This document shows, piece after piece, positions 1 through 8,140 of a stretch of DNA of 14,411 nucleotides. The position numbers were made by a program, and so were the translations under genes. Within the stretch, counting starts at the first letter, position 1, and the number at the start of each line of letters is the position of its first letter. The stretch comes from UBA965 sp046303375. Lineage in GTDB: Bacteria; Chloroflexota; Chloroflexia; Chloroflexales; Roseiflexaceae. The notes beneath the pieces were generated by a model, which made no database searches, was not told the origin of the DNA, and was given only the letters and a program-made list of their open reading frames with translations. The stretch is from assembly GCA_046303375.1 (NCBI GenBank), contig JBKCGB010000041.1, positions 1 through 14,411 of the forward strand, read 5' to 3'.

Positions 1-690
1 AGCCAGGTCTGTTGGACGAGTGCCGAGGCATTGCCGTCAGTGGCTCGGGCAGGTGATGTATGGTGGCGTGACCACACGTTGTGGGTGGCTGATAGCACTG
101 GGAATCATGCCATTGCGCATGCCGATGATGTACAACTGGCAGGCATGCATATGCGTGCCAATGTGGCGATGGCGGTTGCTTTGGCACTCAAGGCGGGCAT
201 GCCACGCGCACTTGTGGCTCCCACGTTGCGCCGCTTTACCGGGGTAGAGCATCGCCAAGAACACGTGGCCAGCAGTGCGAGGCACACGTTTATCAACGAT
301 ACTGCGGCCACAGTGCCCGATGCGGCCATGGTCGCATTGGCGTGTATGCCCAAGCCGATTGTGTGGATCGCAGGTGGTGCCGACAAAAAACTCACCTTTG
401 ATGCGTTGGCTGCGTGTGCTGCCCAACATGTCCAACAGATTGTGCTATTGGCTGGCACTGCCACACCTGCGTTGCATGCGGCACTCGTGGCACACGGCAT
501 GGCAGATCGTATTGTGGGGACATTTGATGTTTTTGCGGATGCAGTGCGAGCTGCACAGCATGTGGCTCCGACACCAGCCACCATCTTGTTATCGCCAGGA
601 TGTGCCAGCTTTGGCATGTTTCGCAATGAATTTCATCGTGGTGAGGAATTCCGTGCAATAGTGGCAACCTTGCTTGCCGAGGAGGCATAA
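1..690 (+). CDS. murD: UDP-N-acetylmuramoyl-L-alanine--D-glutamate ligase MurD, C-terminal part (5' truncated by window)
   Basis: Cytoplasmic Mur ligase that adds D-glutamate to UDP-MurNAc-L-Ala using ATP. Frame 1 is open from the first base, and 229 residues remain of a family that is usually about 450, so the N-terminal nucleotide-sugar domain and the P-loop lie outside the window. What remains is the end of the central ATPase domain and the C-terminal ligase domain. Visible landmarks are LAGMHMRAN (136-162), FTGVEHRQE (around 235-258), INDTAATVPDA (292-324), IAGGADKK and the closing LSPGCASFGMFRNEFHRGEEF typical of MurD. Two family positions deviate: the usual GxHNxxN is GMHMRAN, and the usual NDSKATN is NDTAATV, which lacks the lysine. 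The stop codon is followed without a gap by the next ATG, so the two genes are probably translationally coupled. The family assignment is firm; MurD rather than MurC/E/F rests on the SPxCASFxxFxxxxxRG ending. Confidence 0.93.
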   Translation, partial: SQVCWTSAEALPSVARAGDVWWRDHTLWVADSTGNHAIAHADDVQLAGMHMRANVAMAVALALKAGMPRALVAPTLRRFTGVEHRQEHVASSARHTFINDTAATVPDAAMVALACMPKPIVWIAGGADKKLTFDALAACAAQHVQQIVLLAGTATPALHAALVAHGMADRIVGTFDVFADAVRAAQHVAPTPATILLSPGCASFGMFRNEFHRGEEFRAIVATLLAEEA

Positions 691-1443
691 ATGGCCCAGT
701 CAGGTGTGATGCGTATTTGGAATACGAGCACGCCGGCAGTGCGTGTGATTGCGCTCATCAATGTGATGCTTTTTGCACTTCCGACACTCATCGATATGCT
801 CGGGTTTTCATTTGCGGGTGTCACAGTCAGCGATTTGTTGTTGATTTGGGGTGCCAAAAACAACATTGCCATCGCCGCTGGTGACCAGTATTACCGCTTT
901 ATCACCATGATGTTTTTGCATGCCGGGTTGTTGCATCTGTTGTTTAACACCATGGCATTGGTTTCGATTGGCACAGATATCGAGCAGTTGTGTGGCACAC
1001 AGCGCTTTCTCGGTATCTACCTGGTGGGGGGATTTGCCGGCGGTGTCGCATCCTACGTGTATACCGCCAATCCTGCAGTCGGTGCTTCGGGGGCGATTTT
1101 TGCGTTGATTGGTGCTGAGCTCATCTATATTTTGCGCAATCGACGGCTGTATGGTGATCAGACCAAGCAGTTACTTGCCAATGTGGGATTCACCGCATTG
1201 CTCAATATCGGTATCGGCTTTACGGTGCCAAATATCGATAACATGGCACATATTGGTGGATTGTGTGGCGGTTTCATCTGTGGATTATTGCTGACGCCAC
1301 GTGTGGTGCCTGTACTCTATGCTGACGGGAGTGTGGTACCTGCCAAGCAGACCTTGTCGTGGGGATGGTATGGTGTGATTGCGGTCATCGTTGCATTGGT
1401 TGGTGTGGTGATGAGTGTAGTTCCCGCAATGGATTTGGGGTGA
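691..1443 (+). CDS. Rhomboid family intramembrane serine protease
   Basis: Polytopic membrane protease of 250 residues that cleaves substrates within or next to the membrane. The catalytic dyad is visible: Ser133 in GASG (131-134) and His187 in NMAHIGGLCGG (184-194). The oxyanion-side motif HAGLLHLLFN gives His77, His82 and Asn86. Hydrophobic stretches at about 16-38, 70-92, 104-124, 132-148, 161-180, 185-200 and 222-246 suggest the six-helix core plus one extra C-terminal helix. The ATG touches the murD stop codon, and an AGGAGG-like sequence (GAGGAGGC, around 679-686) lies inside the murD end. ftsW begins 5 bases after its stop. The gene is therefore an in-line member of the operon rather than an insertion with its own signals. 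Family and activity are well supported; the substrate is unknown. A role in envelope or divisome proteolysis is only an inference from position. Confidence 0.93.
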   Translation: MAQSGVMRIWNTSTPAVRVIALINVMLFALPTLIDMLGFSFAGVTVSDLLLIWGAKNNIAIAAGDQYYRFITMMFLHAGLLHLLFNTMALVSIGTDIEQLCGTQRFLGIYLVGGFAGGVASYVYTANPAVGASGAIFALIGAELIYILRNRRLYGDQTKQLLANVGFTALLNIGIGFTVPNIDNMAHIGGLCGGFICGLLLTPRVVPVLYADGSVVPAKQTLSWGWYGVIAVIVALVGVVMSVVPAMDLG

Positions 1444-1448
1444 CACAC

Positions 1449-2729
1449 ATGAGTGGTGAAACAACCGGGAGTCTGAGCCTCAGCGATCGTATCAAGCACA
1501 AACCCGACTACCAGTTGTTGGTGTGTGTGGGCATCATGGTGCCCTTTGGGCTGGTGATGGTCTATAGCTCATCATTTGTCGAGGGATTCACCTATCACAA
1601 CAACGGGATGTACTATTTGTGGCGGCAGTTGTTTGCTGCATGTATTGGCACCCTCGGTTTATTGGTCGCACAGCGTATCAATTACCGATGGTGGCGTGCC
1701 AATGCATTACGCCTCTTTGTGGTGGCGTTATTTGTGCTCTTTCTCACCAGTTTTGTGTTGCCTGATTCCATGACCGAAGTCAACGGTTCGCGGAGTTGGA
1801 TTCGCTTCGGCTTTTTTAGTGTACAACCATCTGAATTCGTCAAATTAGCATTATTGGTCTATCTGGCGAGTTGGTTGTCGCGCCGTGGTACGCGCATGAC
1901 CAACCTCTTTACGGGGGTGTTGCCCTTTGCAGTGGTCATCGGTCTGGTGACCGCCATGATCATGGTGGGCAAAGACCTCGGCACTACCACGGTCGTCGTC
2001 ATCGTCTCGGCCATGGTCTATTTTGTAGCTGGTGCGAGTATCATGCACCTGTTGATTGCGGCGGTCATCGGCTTTGTGATGTTCTTGATTGCCATCAACG
2101 TGGCCGCATATCGCCTCGAGCGCATCAATGCCTGGCTCGACCCTTTTGCCTACTATAGCGGAGCCGGCTTTCAGCCATTGCACGCACTCTACGCGATGGC
2201 ATCAGGCGGCTTGTTGGGGACGGGACTGGGGCAATCGCGCCAGAAATATCTGTGGTTGCCGCAATCATACACCGATACCATTTTGGCAATCATTGGTGAA
2301 GAGCTCGGTTTATTGGGGACCTTGTTTGTCATCGGTTGTTTCGTCTTTTTAGCGTATCGTGGCTTTCGAATCGCAAGTGCTGCGCCTAACACATTTGCAG
2401 CCTTGTTGGCCACTGGATTGACACTGTGGTTGGTCTTTCAAGCGATCATCAACATGGCAGTGGTCACCACACTCGTGCCATTTACCGGTATCACATTGCC
2501 GTTTATGAGTTATGGTGGCACATCCCTGATGGTCAGTATGATTGCGGTAGGCATTTTGCTGAATATTTCGAAATATACTTTGGCCGACGAAGAACGGCCA
2601 AGTGTGCTGAGGTTGGCCTATGAGCGCTTCCAACAAACAGTCACCACTTTTCGTACTCTCGGGTGGCGGAACGGGTGGGCACGTCTATCCTTCCTTGGCG
2701 GTCGCCGCAGCCCTCGCCCGCGTAAATAG
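1449..2729 (+). CDS. ftsW: Septal peptidoglycan glycosyltransferase FtsW (SEDS family)
   Basis: Multispanning SEDS protein that polymerises lipid II into septal glycan, working with a class B PBP. The start at 1449 gives 426 residues. An in-frame ATG at 1359 would add 30 residues that overlap the rhomboid gene and have no family character, and GGGGTGA sits just before 1449. Family signatures: VNGSRSWIRFG, SVQPSEFVKLALLVYLA, GLGQSRQKYLWLPQSYTDTILAIIGEELGLLG and GITLPFMSYGGTSL. Asp276 in the SYTDTI segment matches the catalytic Asp of FtsW/RodA; the usual preceding His-Thr is Tyr-Thr here. FtsW is preferred over RodA because of the GLGxSxQK and SYGGTSL forms and the neighbouring divisome genes. 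The tail after the last membrane helix is basic (nine Arg/Lys in the last 36 residues), and its DNA is shared with the start of murG over 110 bases. Confidence 0.94.
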   Translation: MSGETTGSLSLSDRIKHKPDYQLLVCVGIMVPFGLVMVYSSSFVEGFTYHNNGMYYLWRQLFAACIGTLGLLVAQRINYRWWRANALRLFVVALFVLFLTSFVLPDSMTEVNGSRSWIRFGFFSVQPSEFVKLALLVYLASWLSRRGTRMTNLFTGVLPFAVVIGLVTAMIMVGKDLGTTTVVVIVSAMVYFVAGASIMHLLIAAVIGFVMFLIAINVAAYRLERINAWLDPFAYYSGAGFQPLHALYAMASGGLLGTGLGQSRQKYLWLPQSYTDTILAIIGEELGLLGTLFVIGCFVFLAYRGFRIASAAPNTFAALLATGLTLWLVFQAIINMAVVTTLVPFTGITLPFMSYGGTSLMVSMIAVGILLNISKYTLADEERPSVLRLAYERFQQTVTTFRTLGWRNGWARLSFLGGRRSPRPRK

Positions 2730-3789
2730 CACGGCGCGCATCGCCTATGTCGGCAGCCCAGATGGCATGGAAGGTGAACTGGTGCGCCGCGAGAGCACGT
2801 TGCCATTTTGGCAGGTTGATGCGGCGGCGGTGCGTGATCGTGGGCGCCTGACACTCGTGGCCAATGTGTGGCGCCTGCTCCGTGGTGTCGGCCAAGCGCT
2901 GCAGCTGATCTGGCGTGAGCGCCCAGCCGCAATTTTTGGTACGGGTGGGTATGTCTGTGTGCCCTTGTTCGTGGCAGCATGGCTGATGCGTGTTCCCAGT
3001 GCCATTTATCTGCCTGATGTCGTGCCTGGCCTGGCAGTGCGACTGCTTTCACGGATTGCCACCGTCACATTGGCAAGTATTCCGGATGCAGCCGCGCATG
3101 TCGGGTTGCCTGTGGCAACCTTGGCGACGTGGCAACCTAGCCGCACCGCACTGGTGGTGACCGGCTATCCGGTGCGTGCCGACATCCAGCAGGGTGCCCG
3201 TGAGACCACGCGTGCGATGCTGGGCATCCACGATGACACGCCATTATTGCTCGTCTATGGGGGCAGCCGCGGAGCGCGGAGTATTAACTTTGCGGTGGCT
3301 GCACGACTCAACGATATTTTGCCCCATGCAGCCGTGTTGCACATCTGTGGCCGTGAAGGTGACGAAGCACCACTACGCGCCATGGCTGCCGCCCTGCCAC
3401 CTGCGCTCCAGGCACGCTATCATCTCCACCCCTATTTGGCCATGGATGGTGCGTTGACGATGCCCGCAGCCCTGGTAGCCGCAGATGTGACTATTTGTCG
3501 TAGTGGTGCATCGGTACTTGGCGAATTGCCAGCTGCCGGATTACCGGCCATCTTGGTGCCCTATCCGTATGTGCACCAAGATGAGAATGCCGATTATCTA
3601 GTACGCCATGGCGCTGCCATCAAAGTTGCTGATGCACAGCAGACCGATGCACTCTGGCCGGCTTTGGCACCACTGCTTCATGATCCGAGTACGCGCATGC
3701 GTTATCAGCAGGCGATGCGACACCTCGCTACTCCTGACGCGGCAACCAATATGGCGCACATCTTACAGCGTTTGGCAGGAGAGGTGTAA
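2620..3789 (+). CDS. murG: MurG, lipid II synthase (UDP-GlcNAc transferase to lipid I)
   Basis: Peripheral membrane GT28-family transferase that adds GlcNAc from UDP-GlcNAc to lipid I. It has 389 residues, slightly longer than the usual 350-360. The N-terminal loop GGGTGGHVYPSLA starts at residue 15, with His21 at the position of the proposed catalytic His. FGTGGYVCVP, VYGGSRGARSIN, CRSGASVLGELPAAGLPAILVPYP and DENADYL follow in the expected order. The start at 2620 is forced: the next Met lies after the glycine loop, and TGAGG lies 7 bases upstream. The start is therefore inside ftsW, in another phase. The stop overlaps the murC start as TAATG. Odd features: the conserved HEQN near residue 130 reads YLPD, the following Asn (GLTN) is Val, and GNPVR is GYPVR. 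The fold and genomic context still make MurG by far the best call. Confidence 0.92.
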   Translation: MSASNKQSPLFVLSGGGTGGHVYPSLAVAAALARVNSTARIAYVGSPDGMEGELVRRESTLPFWQVDAAAVRDRGRLTLVANVWRLLRGVGQALQLIWRERPAAIFGTGGYVCVPLFVAAWLMRVPSAIYLPDVVPGLAVRLLSRIATVTLASIPDAAAHVGLPVATLATWQPSRTALVVTGYPVRADIQQGARETTRAMLGIHDDTPLLLVYGGSRGARSINFAVAARLNDILPHAAVLHICGREGDEAPLRAMAAALPPALQARYHLHPYLAMDGALTMPAALVAADVTICRSGASVLGELPAAGLPAILVPYPYVHQDENADYLVRHGAAIKVADAQQTDALWPALAPLLHDPSTRMRYQQAMRHLATPDAATNMAHILQRLAGEV

Positions 3790-5198
3790 TGCACTATCAC
3801 ATTGTAGGCATAGGTGGGGCGGGGATGAGTGCTATTGCACACCTGCTGCTCGACCGCGGCGATCAAGTCAGCGGGAGTGACGCACACCACAGCCCGGCGT
3901 GGACCGCACTCCAAGCACGTGGAGTGGCAATTACGCTCGGGCATACGGCTGATGCAGTTGCGCATGCCGATGCCTTGCTGGTGACATCTGCGGTGCGTGC
4001 ACCTCATCCTGAACTCGATGCCGCCATTGCGCGTGGCATTCCCGTGTACAAACGGCATGACTTGTGGCGCCAGTGGTCGCACGAACGGCGCGTGATTGCT
4101 GTGGCCGGCACGCACGGTAAGACCACTACAAGTGCCATGATCGCAGTTGCGCTGTGCCATGCAGGACTTACCCCGGGCTATGTGATTGGTGCCGATGTCC
4201 CCGATTTGCCTGTGCTTGCCACGTGGGGGCATCCGGATGCCCCTTTGGTCATCGAGGCTGATGAATATGATCGTACCTTTTTGGCACTGACTCCCGATAT
4301 TGCGGTGATTACCACGGTGGAATGGGATCATGTAGACATTTATCCCGATTATGCTGACTACAAGGCTACGTTTGCTCAATTTGCCAGTCAAATCCCGCAG
4401 GCAGAGCGCCTGTTGGTGTGTGGCGATGATGCGGGGGTGCGGGCGGCGATTACGCGTGCAGGGGTGCGTTGGTATGGCATCGACAGCGATTTGGCGCATG
4501 ACCCAGTAGCGTGTGCGCGTAACCCACTTGATTGGGCGGCATCAGCGATTCACCACGATGCGCATACCCAACAGTTCCAGGCGTGGCACTATGATCGGAC
4601 ACGCTTTGCGATGCGCCTTGATCAACACCTGCAGATTCAATTGGCTGGATTACATAACGTGAATAATGCTTTGGCCGCCTATGCTGCCTGTTGTTTGGCT
4701 GGCGCTGATCCGCGCCGAGTTGTTGCTGCCCTTGCTACATTTCGTGGGGCGCGCCGCCGCTTTGAACACAAGGGAACGGTCGGCGCAATTACCGTGATTG
4801 ATGATTATGGCCACCATCCGACCGAAGTCAAAGCGGTGTTGGCGGCGGCGCGGAGCCGCTTTCCCGGGCAGCGCATTGTCGCCTATGTGCAACCCCATAC
4901 CTATAGCCGCACGCAGATGCTGGCACCAGCCTGGGCACACGCATTTGCCGATGCAGATGTGGTCTGCATTGGTGACATCTATGCATCCCGCGAACAGGCC
5001 ATCCCCGGTATCGATGCGGCGTGGTTGGTAGCTCAGATTCCCCATGCGCACGTTGTGGCGAGCGGAGATGTGGCACATAGTGTGCACTGGTTGGTGGCGC
5101 ATCTCCAACCAGGAGACGTGCTGATTACGCTGAGTGCCGGTGATGGCACCATGGTCGGGTCTGGTGTCTTGCACGCATTGGAGTCACGCCATGGATAA
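3789..5198 (+). CDS. murC: UDP-N-acetylmuramate--L-alanine ligase MurC
   Basis: Cytoplasmic ATP-dependent ligase that attaches the first residue, L-alanine, to UDP-MurNAc. It has 469 residues, normal for the family. N-terminal domain: the Rossmann-like GIGGAGMSAIA (7-17) that distinguishes MurC from MurD/E/F. Central domain: P-loop AGTHGKTTT (106-114), EADEYDRTF (156-164) and LHNVNNALAA (288-297). C-terminal domain: RRRFEHKG, DDYGHHPTE (338-346), QPHTYSRT and LSAGDGT. All key ATP and metal positions I can place are intact (Lys111, Glu159, His289/Asn290). The start codon shares one A with the murG stop (TAATG), and the last 8 bases overlap murB, so translation of murG, murC and murB is probably coupled. 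No anomaly seen. Confidence 0.97.
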   Translation: MHYHIVGIGGAGMSAIAHLLLDRGDQVSGSDAHHSPAWTALQARGVAITLGHTADAVAHADALLVTSAVRAPHPELDAAIARGIPVYKRHDLWRQWSHERRVIAVAGTHGKTTTSAMIAVALCHAGLTPGYVIGADVPDLPVLATWGHPDAPLVIEADEYDRTFLALTPDIAVITTVEWDHVDIYPDYADYKATFAQFASQIPQAERLLVCGDDAGVRAAITRAGVRWYGIDSDLAHDPVACARNPLDWAASAIHHDAHTQQFQAWHYDRTRFAMRLDQHLQIQLAGLHNVNNALAAYAACCLAGADPRRVVAALATFRGARRRFEHKGTVGAITVIDDYGHHPTEVKAVLAAARSRFPGQRIVAYVQPHTYSRTQMLAPAWAHAFADADVVCIGDIYASREQAIPGIDAAWLVAQIPHAHVVASGDVAHSVHWLVAHLQPGDVLITLSAGDGTMVGSGVLHALESRHG

Positions 5199-6120
5199 TC
5201 CGGACATCATCATTGAGTCCGCGGTATCACTGGCGGCGCTGACTTCCTGGCGGATTGGTGGCGTTGCCCGTCATTTGGCCACCGTTTCTTCGGTTGTTGG
5301 TCTGCAACATGCCCTGCAGTTTGCCGAACAACAACGTCTGCCCGTCTGGATTCTCGGTGGTGGCAGCAACATCCTGATGAGTGATGCCGGCCTTAATGGC
5401 GTCGTGATCCGCATGCGTGACCAGCATCTACACATTGTCGAACACAGTGACCAAGCCCACATCCATATCGGAGCTGGGGCGCAGATGGCTGGCACCGTAC
5501 GTCGTCTGAGTAAACAGGGGTGGTGCGGTTTGACATGGGCCGAAGGACTCCCCGGGACGGTGGGTGGTGCCGTCTATGGCAATGCGGGTTGTTATGGCGG
5601 AGAAATGGCGCAAAGTGTTACAAGTGTTGATATTTGGCATCAGGGTGCAGTACAGACACAACCTGCAACACATTTTGCCTTTCAATATCGTTCGAGTGCC
5701 ATCAAGGCGCATAATGCCCAATTTATGCGTACAGGGATGCCAATTGCTGACCTCGGTCCAATCGTGGTGGGAGCGACTATTACACTCCAGCGTGGTGATG
5801 CGGCAGCACTCGCCACAGCCATGGCCAGCACCGCTGCACTCCGGCGCAGCAAAACACCCCAAGGGTCGTCGTGTGGTAGTGTATTCAAGAACCCACCAGG
5901 TGACTCTGCCGGTCGGCTGATTGATGCTGCTGGATTACGCGGTTACACGTATGGTGGAGCTATGGTGGCAGAAAAACATGCCAACTATATTGTGAATCGT
6001 GGCCAAGCGACGAGTGCTGATGTGTTGCACATTATGCACCACGTGCGTGCACAAGTCGACCGCATCTTTGGCATCCAACTCGAACCCGAGGTACAACTCC
6101 TCGGTGATATGACATTATAG
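5191..6120 (+). CDS. murB: UDP-N-acetylenolpyruvoylglucosamine reductase MurB
   Basis: FAD-dependent enzyme that reduces UDP-GlcNAc-enolpyruvate to UDP-MurNAc with NADPH. The start at 5191 gives 309 residues and has GGAG 7 bases upstream; an in-frame ATG at 5134 would add 19 residues read out of murC. FAD domain: SWRIGG (19-24), ILGGGSNIL (54-62), WAEGLPGTVGGAVYGNAGCYGGE. Catalytic domain: FQYRSS and CGSVFKNPPGDSAG (228-241), with Ser230 as the expected proton donor. GGAMVAEKHANYIVN and the C-terminal LEPEVQLLG, with Glu300 as the probable acid, follow. Length and the single YRSS-type motif suit the shorter type II MurB. It overlaps murC by 8 bases and is followed 14 bases later by ddl. MurB inside the murC-ddl segment is common in several non-proteobacterial dcw clusters. 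Confidence 0.96.
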   Translation: MDNPDIIIESAVSLAALTSWRIGGVARHLATVSSVVGLQHALQFAEQQRLPVWILGGGSNILMSDAGLNGVVIRMRDQHLHIVEHSDQAHIHIGAGAQMAGTVRRLSKQGWCGLTWAEGLPGTVGGAVYGNAGCYGGEMAQSVTSVDIWHQGAVQTQPATHFAFQYRSSAIKAHNAQFMRTGMPIADLGPIVVGATITLQRGDAAALATAMASTAALRRSKTPQGSSCGSVFKNPPGDSAGRLIDAAGLRGYTYGGAMVAEKHANYIVNRGQATSADVLHIMHHVRAQVDRIFGIQLEPEVQLLGDMTL

Positions 6121-6134
6121 AGGAGTCGTACTGC

Positions 6135-7250
6135 ATGCAACGAACACGTATCGGGGTTATTTTTGGTGGGCAATCGGGCGAACACGAAGTGTCGTTGGTG
6201 TCGGCACGAGCAGTGCTCGCTGGCCTTGACCCAGCTCGCTACGATGTGGTGCCGATTGGCATCCACAAAAACGGGCAATGGGTGACTGGTGGTGATGTGC
6301 TTGCCACGCTCGAAGCGGTATCAAATACGGCCCTGTTGCCGGGTGGTGGTCAGCATGTGCAGGCACCAGTTGTGCCCGCACAAACCACCGCATCACCCCA
6401 TCTGATGTTGCGCGGCAGTGGCGAGATTCGGACACACATCCGCGATCTTGATGTCGTGTTCCCCGTGCTCCATGGACCAATGGGTGAAGACGGCACCATT
6501 CAAGGGCTGCTCGACTTGGCCGCCATCCCCTATGTGGGGTGTGGTGTGCTTGCCTCGGCAGTGGGCATGGACAAGGCAATGATGAAGGCTGCGTTTGCCG
6601 CTGCCGGCTTGCCTGTGGTGCCATGGCGCTTGGTACAGTCCCATCAGTATGCCCATGACGCTGATGCGGTGGTGGCCATGCTAGAGCGTGAATTGCACTA
6701 CCCGATGTTTGTGAAACCAGCAAATATGGGCAGTAGCGTCGGTATTAGCAAAGCCAAAACACGCGCTATGCTCTACGATGCAATTGCGGTTGCCGCCCGC
6801 TATGACCGCCGTATCGTAGTCGAACAAGGCGTGCACGCGCGTGAAATCGAAGTGAGCGTGCTGGGCAACGAAGCGCCAATAGCGAGCCTGCCCGGCGAAA
6901 TCATTCCCGCCAATGAATGGTATGATTATGAGGCAAAGTATCTCAATGATGCTACCCAAATAATTATCCCCGCTGCGTTGAGTAGTGCGCAGATAGCCGT
7001 GGTCCAGCAACTGGCGTTACGCGCATTTCAGGCACTCGATTGTGCGGGACTCGCACGTGTCGATTTCTTGTTTGATGCGGCAGCGGATGTCTTTTATTTG
7101 AGTGAAGTCAACACCATGCCTGGGTTTACACCAATGAGTATGTACGCCAAAATGTGGCAGGCGAGTGGCATGGAATATGGCGCATTGCTCGACAAGTTGG
7201 TAGCACTCGCCTTGGCACGTGGCGTACGCGGACAGGAGTCACAACTGTGA
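6135..7250 (+). CDS. ddl: D-alanine--D-alanine ligase Ddl
   Basis: ATP-grasp ligase that makes the D-Ala-D-Ala dipeptide used in the pentapeptide stem. It has 371 residues, with AGGAG at 6121-6125, 9 bases before the ATG. Motifs in order: FGGQSGEHEVS (10-20, Glu16 for the first D-Ala), VFPVLHGPMGEDGTIQGLL, YVGCGVLASAVGMDK, FVKPANMGSSVG (192-203), EIEVSVLGN, EWYDYEAKY (261-269) and LSEVNTMPGFT (322-332, with Glu324 and Asn326 as metal ligands). The Tyr263 and Lys268 context (YDYEAKY) is that of D-Ala-D-Ala ligases; VanA-type D-Ala-D-Lac ligases replace this loop. Nothing here predicts glycopeptide resistance. Its stop overlaps the ftsQ start as GTGA. Confidence 0.96.
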   Translation: MQRTRIGVIFGGQSGEHEVSLVSARAVLAGLDPARYDVVPIGIHKNGQWVTGGDVLATLEAVSNTALLPGGGQHVQAPVVPAQTTASPHLMLRGSGEIRTHIRDLDVVFPVLHGPMGEDGTIQGLLDLAAIPYVGCGVLASAVGMDKAMMKAAFAAAGLPVVPWRLVQSHQYAHDADAVVAMLERELHYPMFVKPANMGSSVGISKAKTRAMLYDAIAVAARYDRRIVVEQGVHAREIEVSVLGNEAPIASLPGEIIPANEWYDYEAKYLNDATQIIIPAALSSAQIAVVQQLALRAFQALDCAGLARVDFLFDAAADVFYLSEVNTMPGFTPMSMYAKMWQASGMEYGALLDKLVALALARGVRGQESQL

Positions 7251-8116
7251 ATTCAGGACGACGGCGCGTGGCAACTCCCGATCCTCCTCCGACTCGCCGA
7301 CGCCGCGGGGTCCGACCTGGTGTGCGCTTGCAGGTGCAACAATTCATCAAAAGCGGCCGCATCGTGAGTGTGGTGTTGCTCGTAGTGGTGCTGTGGTACA
7401 CCATGCAAATGATGTGGTCTGATGCCTACGTGGTGCGGAACGTCAATGTGGTTGGGGCCGCTACCATGAGTCGTCAACGGGTCATTGATATGACCGAGTT
7501 GGCTGAAACCTCGATTTGGTCGGTACAGCCAGATGCAGTGCGTGCCCGCTTACTTGCCAATCCCTATGTCACCACTGCATCGGTTGAGATTCAACTGCCG
7601 GATACTGTTACAATAACACTCAGTGAGCAACAGAGTGAAATTCGCTGGAAAAGTGGGCAGTGGTACCTATTGGTCAACAGCGAGGGCGAAATCCTTGGCA
7701 TTGATTCGGCAGTGGTGCTGACAGGCACCCTCGTCATCAATGACGATAGCGGACAGAAACTCGTGCCTGGTGATACAGTTGATCCTGACATCCTGGCACT
7801 TGCTCGTGATGTTTCATTGCGGGTGCCTGCAGAAACAGGGCTCACCGTGAATCGCGTCGGTTGGGATCCCATTCGTGGCGTATCGTTTCGGGCAGGTGCC
7901 GGTGAGCTCATTCTCGTTGGCAGACCTGAGCGTCTCGATGAAAAGTTGGCGTTGTTGCGGCAACTGCGTGATACCAAGGCAGAGTTTGCGTTTGTTGATC
8001 TGCGTCCACTCACGGCATATTATCGGCTCGACATCCCCGTGTCTGCGCTCGTGACCGACACATTGGATGTATTAACTGACTCCACGGTTATCACGGCAAC
8101 GACCACGGTTCCGTAA
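7247..8116 (+). CDS. ftsQ: Divisome protein FtsQ (DivIB-like, POTRA domain)
   Basis: Bitopic membrane scaffold of the divisome that links early and late components. The chosen start is GTG at 7247, overlapping the ddl stop by four bases (GTGA), with AGGAG at 7234-7238. An upstream start at 7154 would read deep into ddl and add unrelated residues. The product has 289 residues: a basic, proline-rich cytoplasmic tail (1-37, including RRRR at 17-20), one membrane segment (about 38-57) and a POTRA domain beginning YVVRNVNVVGA (61-71) and running through MTELAETSIWSVQPDAVR and NPYVTTASVEIQLPDTVTI. The FtsQ/DivIB beta domain follows, with WYLLVNSEGEILGID near 142-156. The sequence is poorly conserved, as is normal for FtsQ. 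Its position between ddl and ftsA supports the call. Confidence 0.9.
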   Translation: MNSGRRRVATPDPPPTRRRRGVRPGVRLQVQQFIKSGRIVSVVLLVVVLWYTMQMMWSDAYVVRNVNVVGAATMSRQRVIDMTELAETSIWSVQPDAVRARLLANPYVTTASVEIQLPDTVTITLSEQQSEIRWKSGQWYLLVNSEGEILGIDSAVVLTGTLVINDDSGQKLVPGDTVDPDILALARDVSLRVPAETGLTVNRVGWDPIRGVSFRAGAGELILVGRPERLDEKLALLRQLRDTKAEFAFVDLRPLTAYYRLDIPVSALVTDTLDVLTDSTVITATTTVP

Positions 8117-8140
8117 GTTTTGTACGACGTAGAGGCGAGC

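Noticed and set aside
1359..1448. Longer FtsW start at 1359
   Set aside because: The extra 30 residues lie inside the rhomboid gene, are Cys/Trp-rich and unlike FtsW, while the 1449 start has a purine-rich site just upstream.
3705..4499. 264-residue open frame on the - strand across murG and murC
   Set aside because: Shadow of two well-supported genes; no family resemblance and rich in Cys, His and Arg as expected of a spurious frame.
6135..7250. VanA-like D-Ala-D-Lac ligase
   Set aside because: The omega-loop region reads YDYEAKY as in ordinary D-Ala-D-Ala ligases, and no other van genes are present.
8120..8140. TTG start for FtsA at 8120
   Set aside because: The ATG at 8141 has a GAGG ribosome site and puts the conserved GIDIGT loop at the normal distance from the N-terminus.
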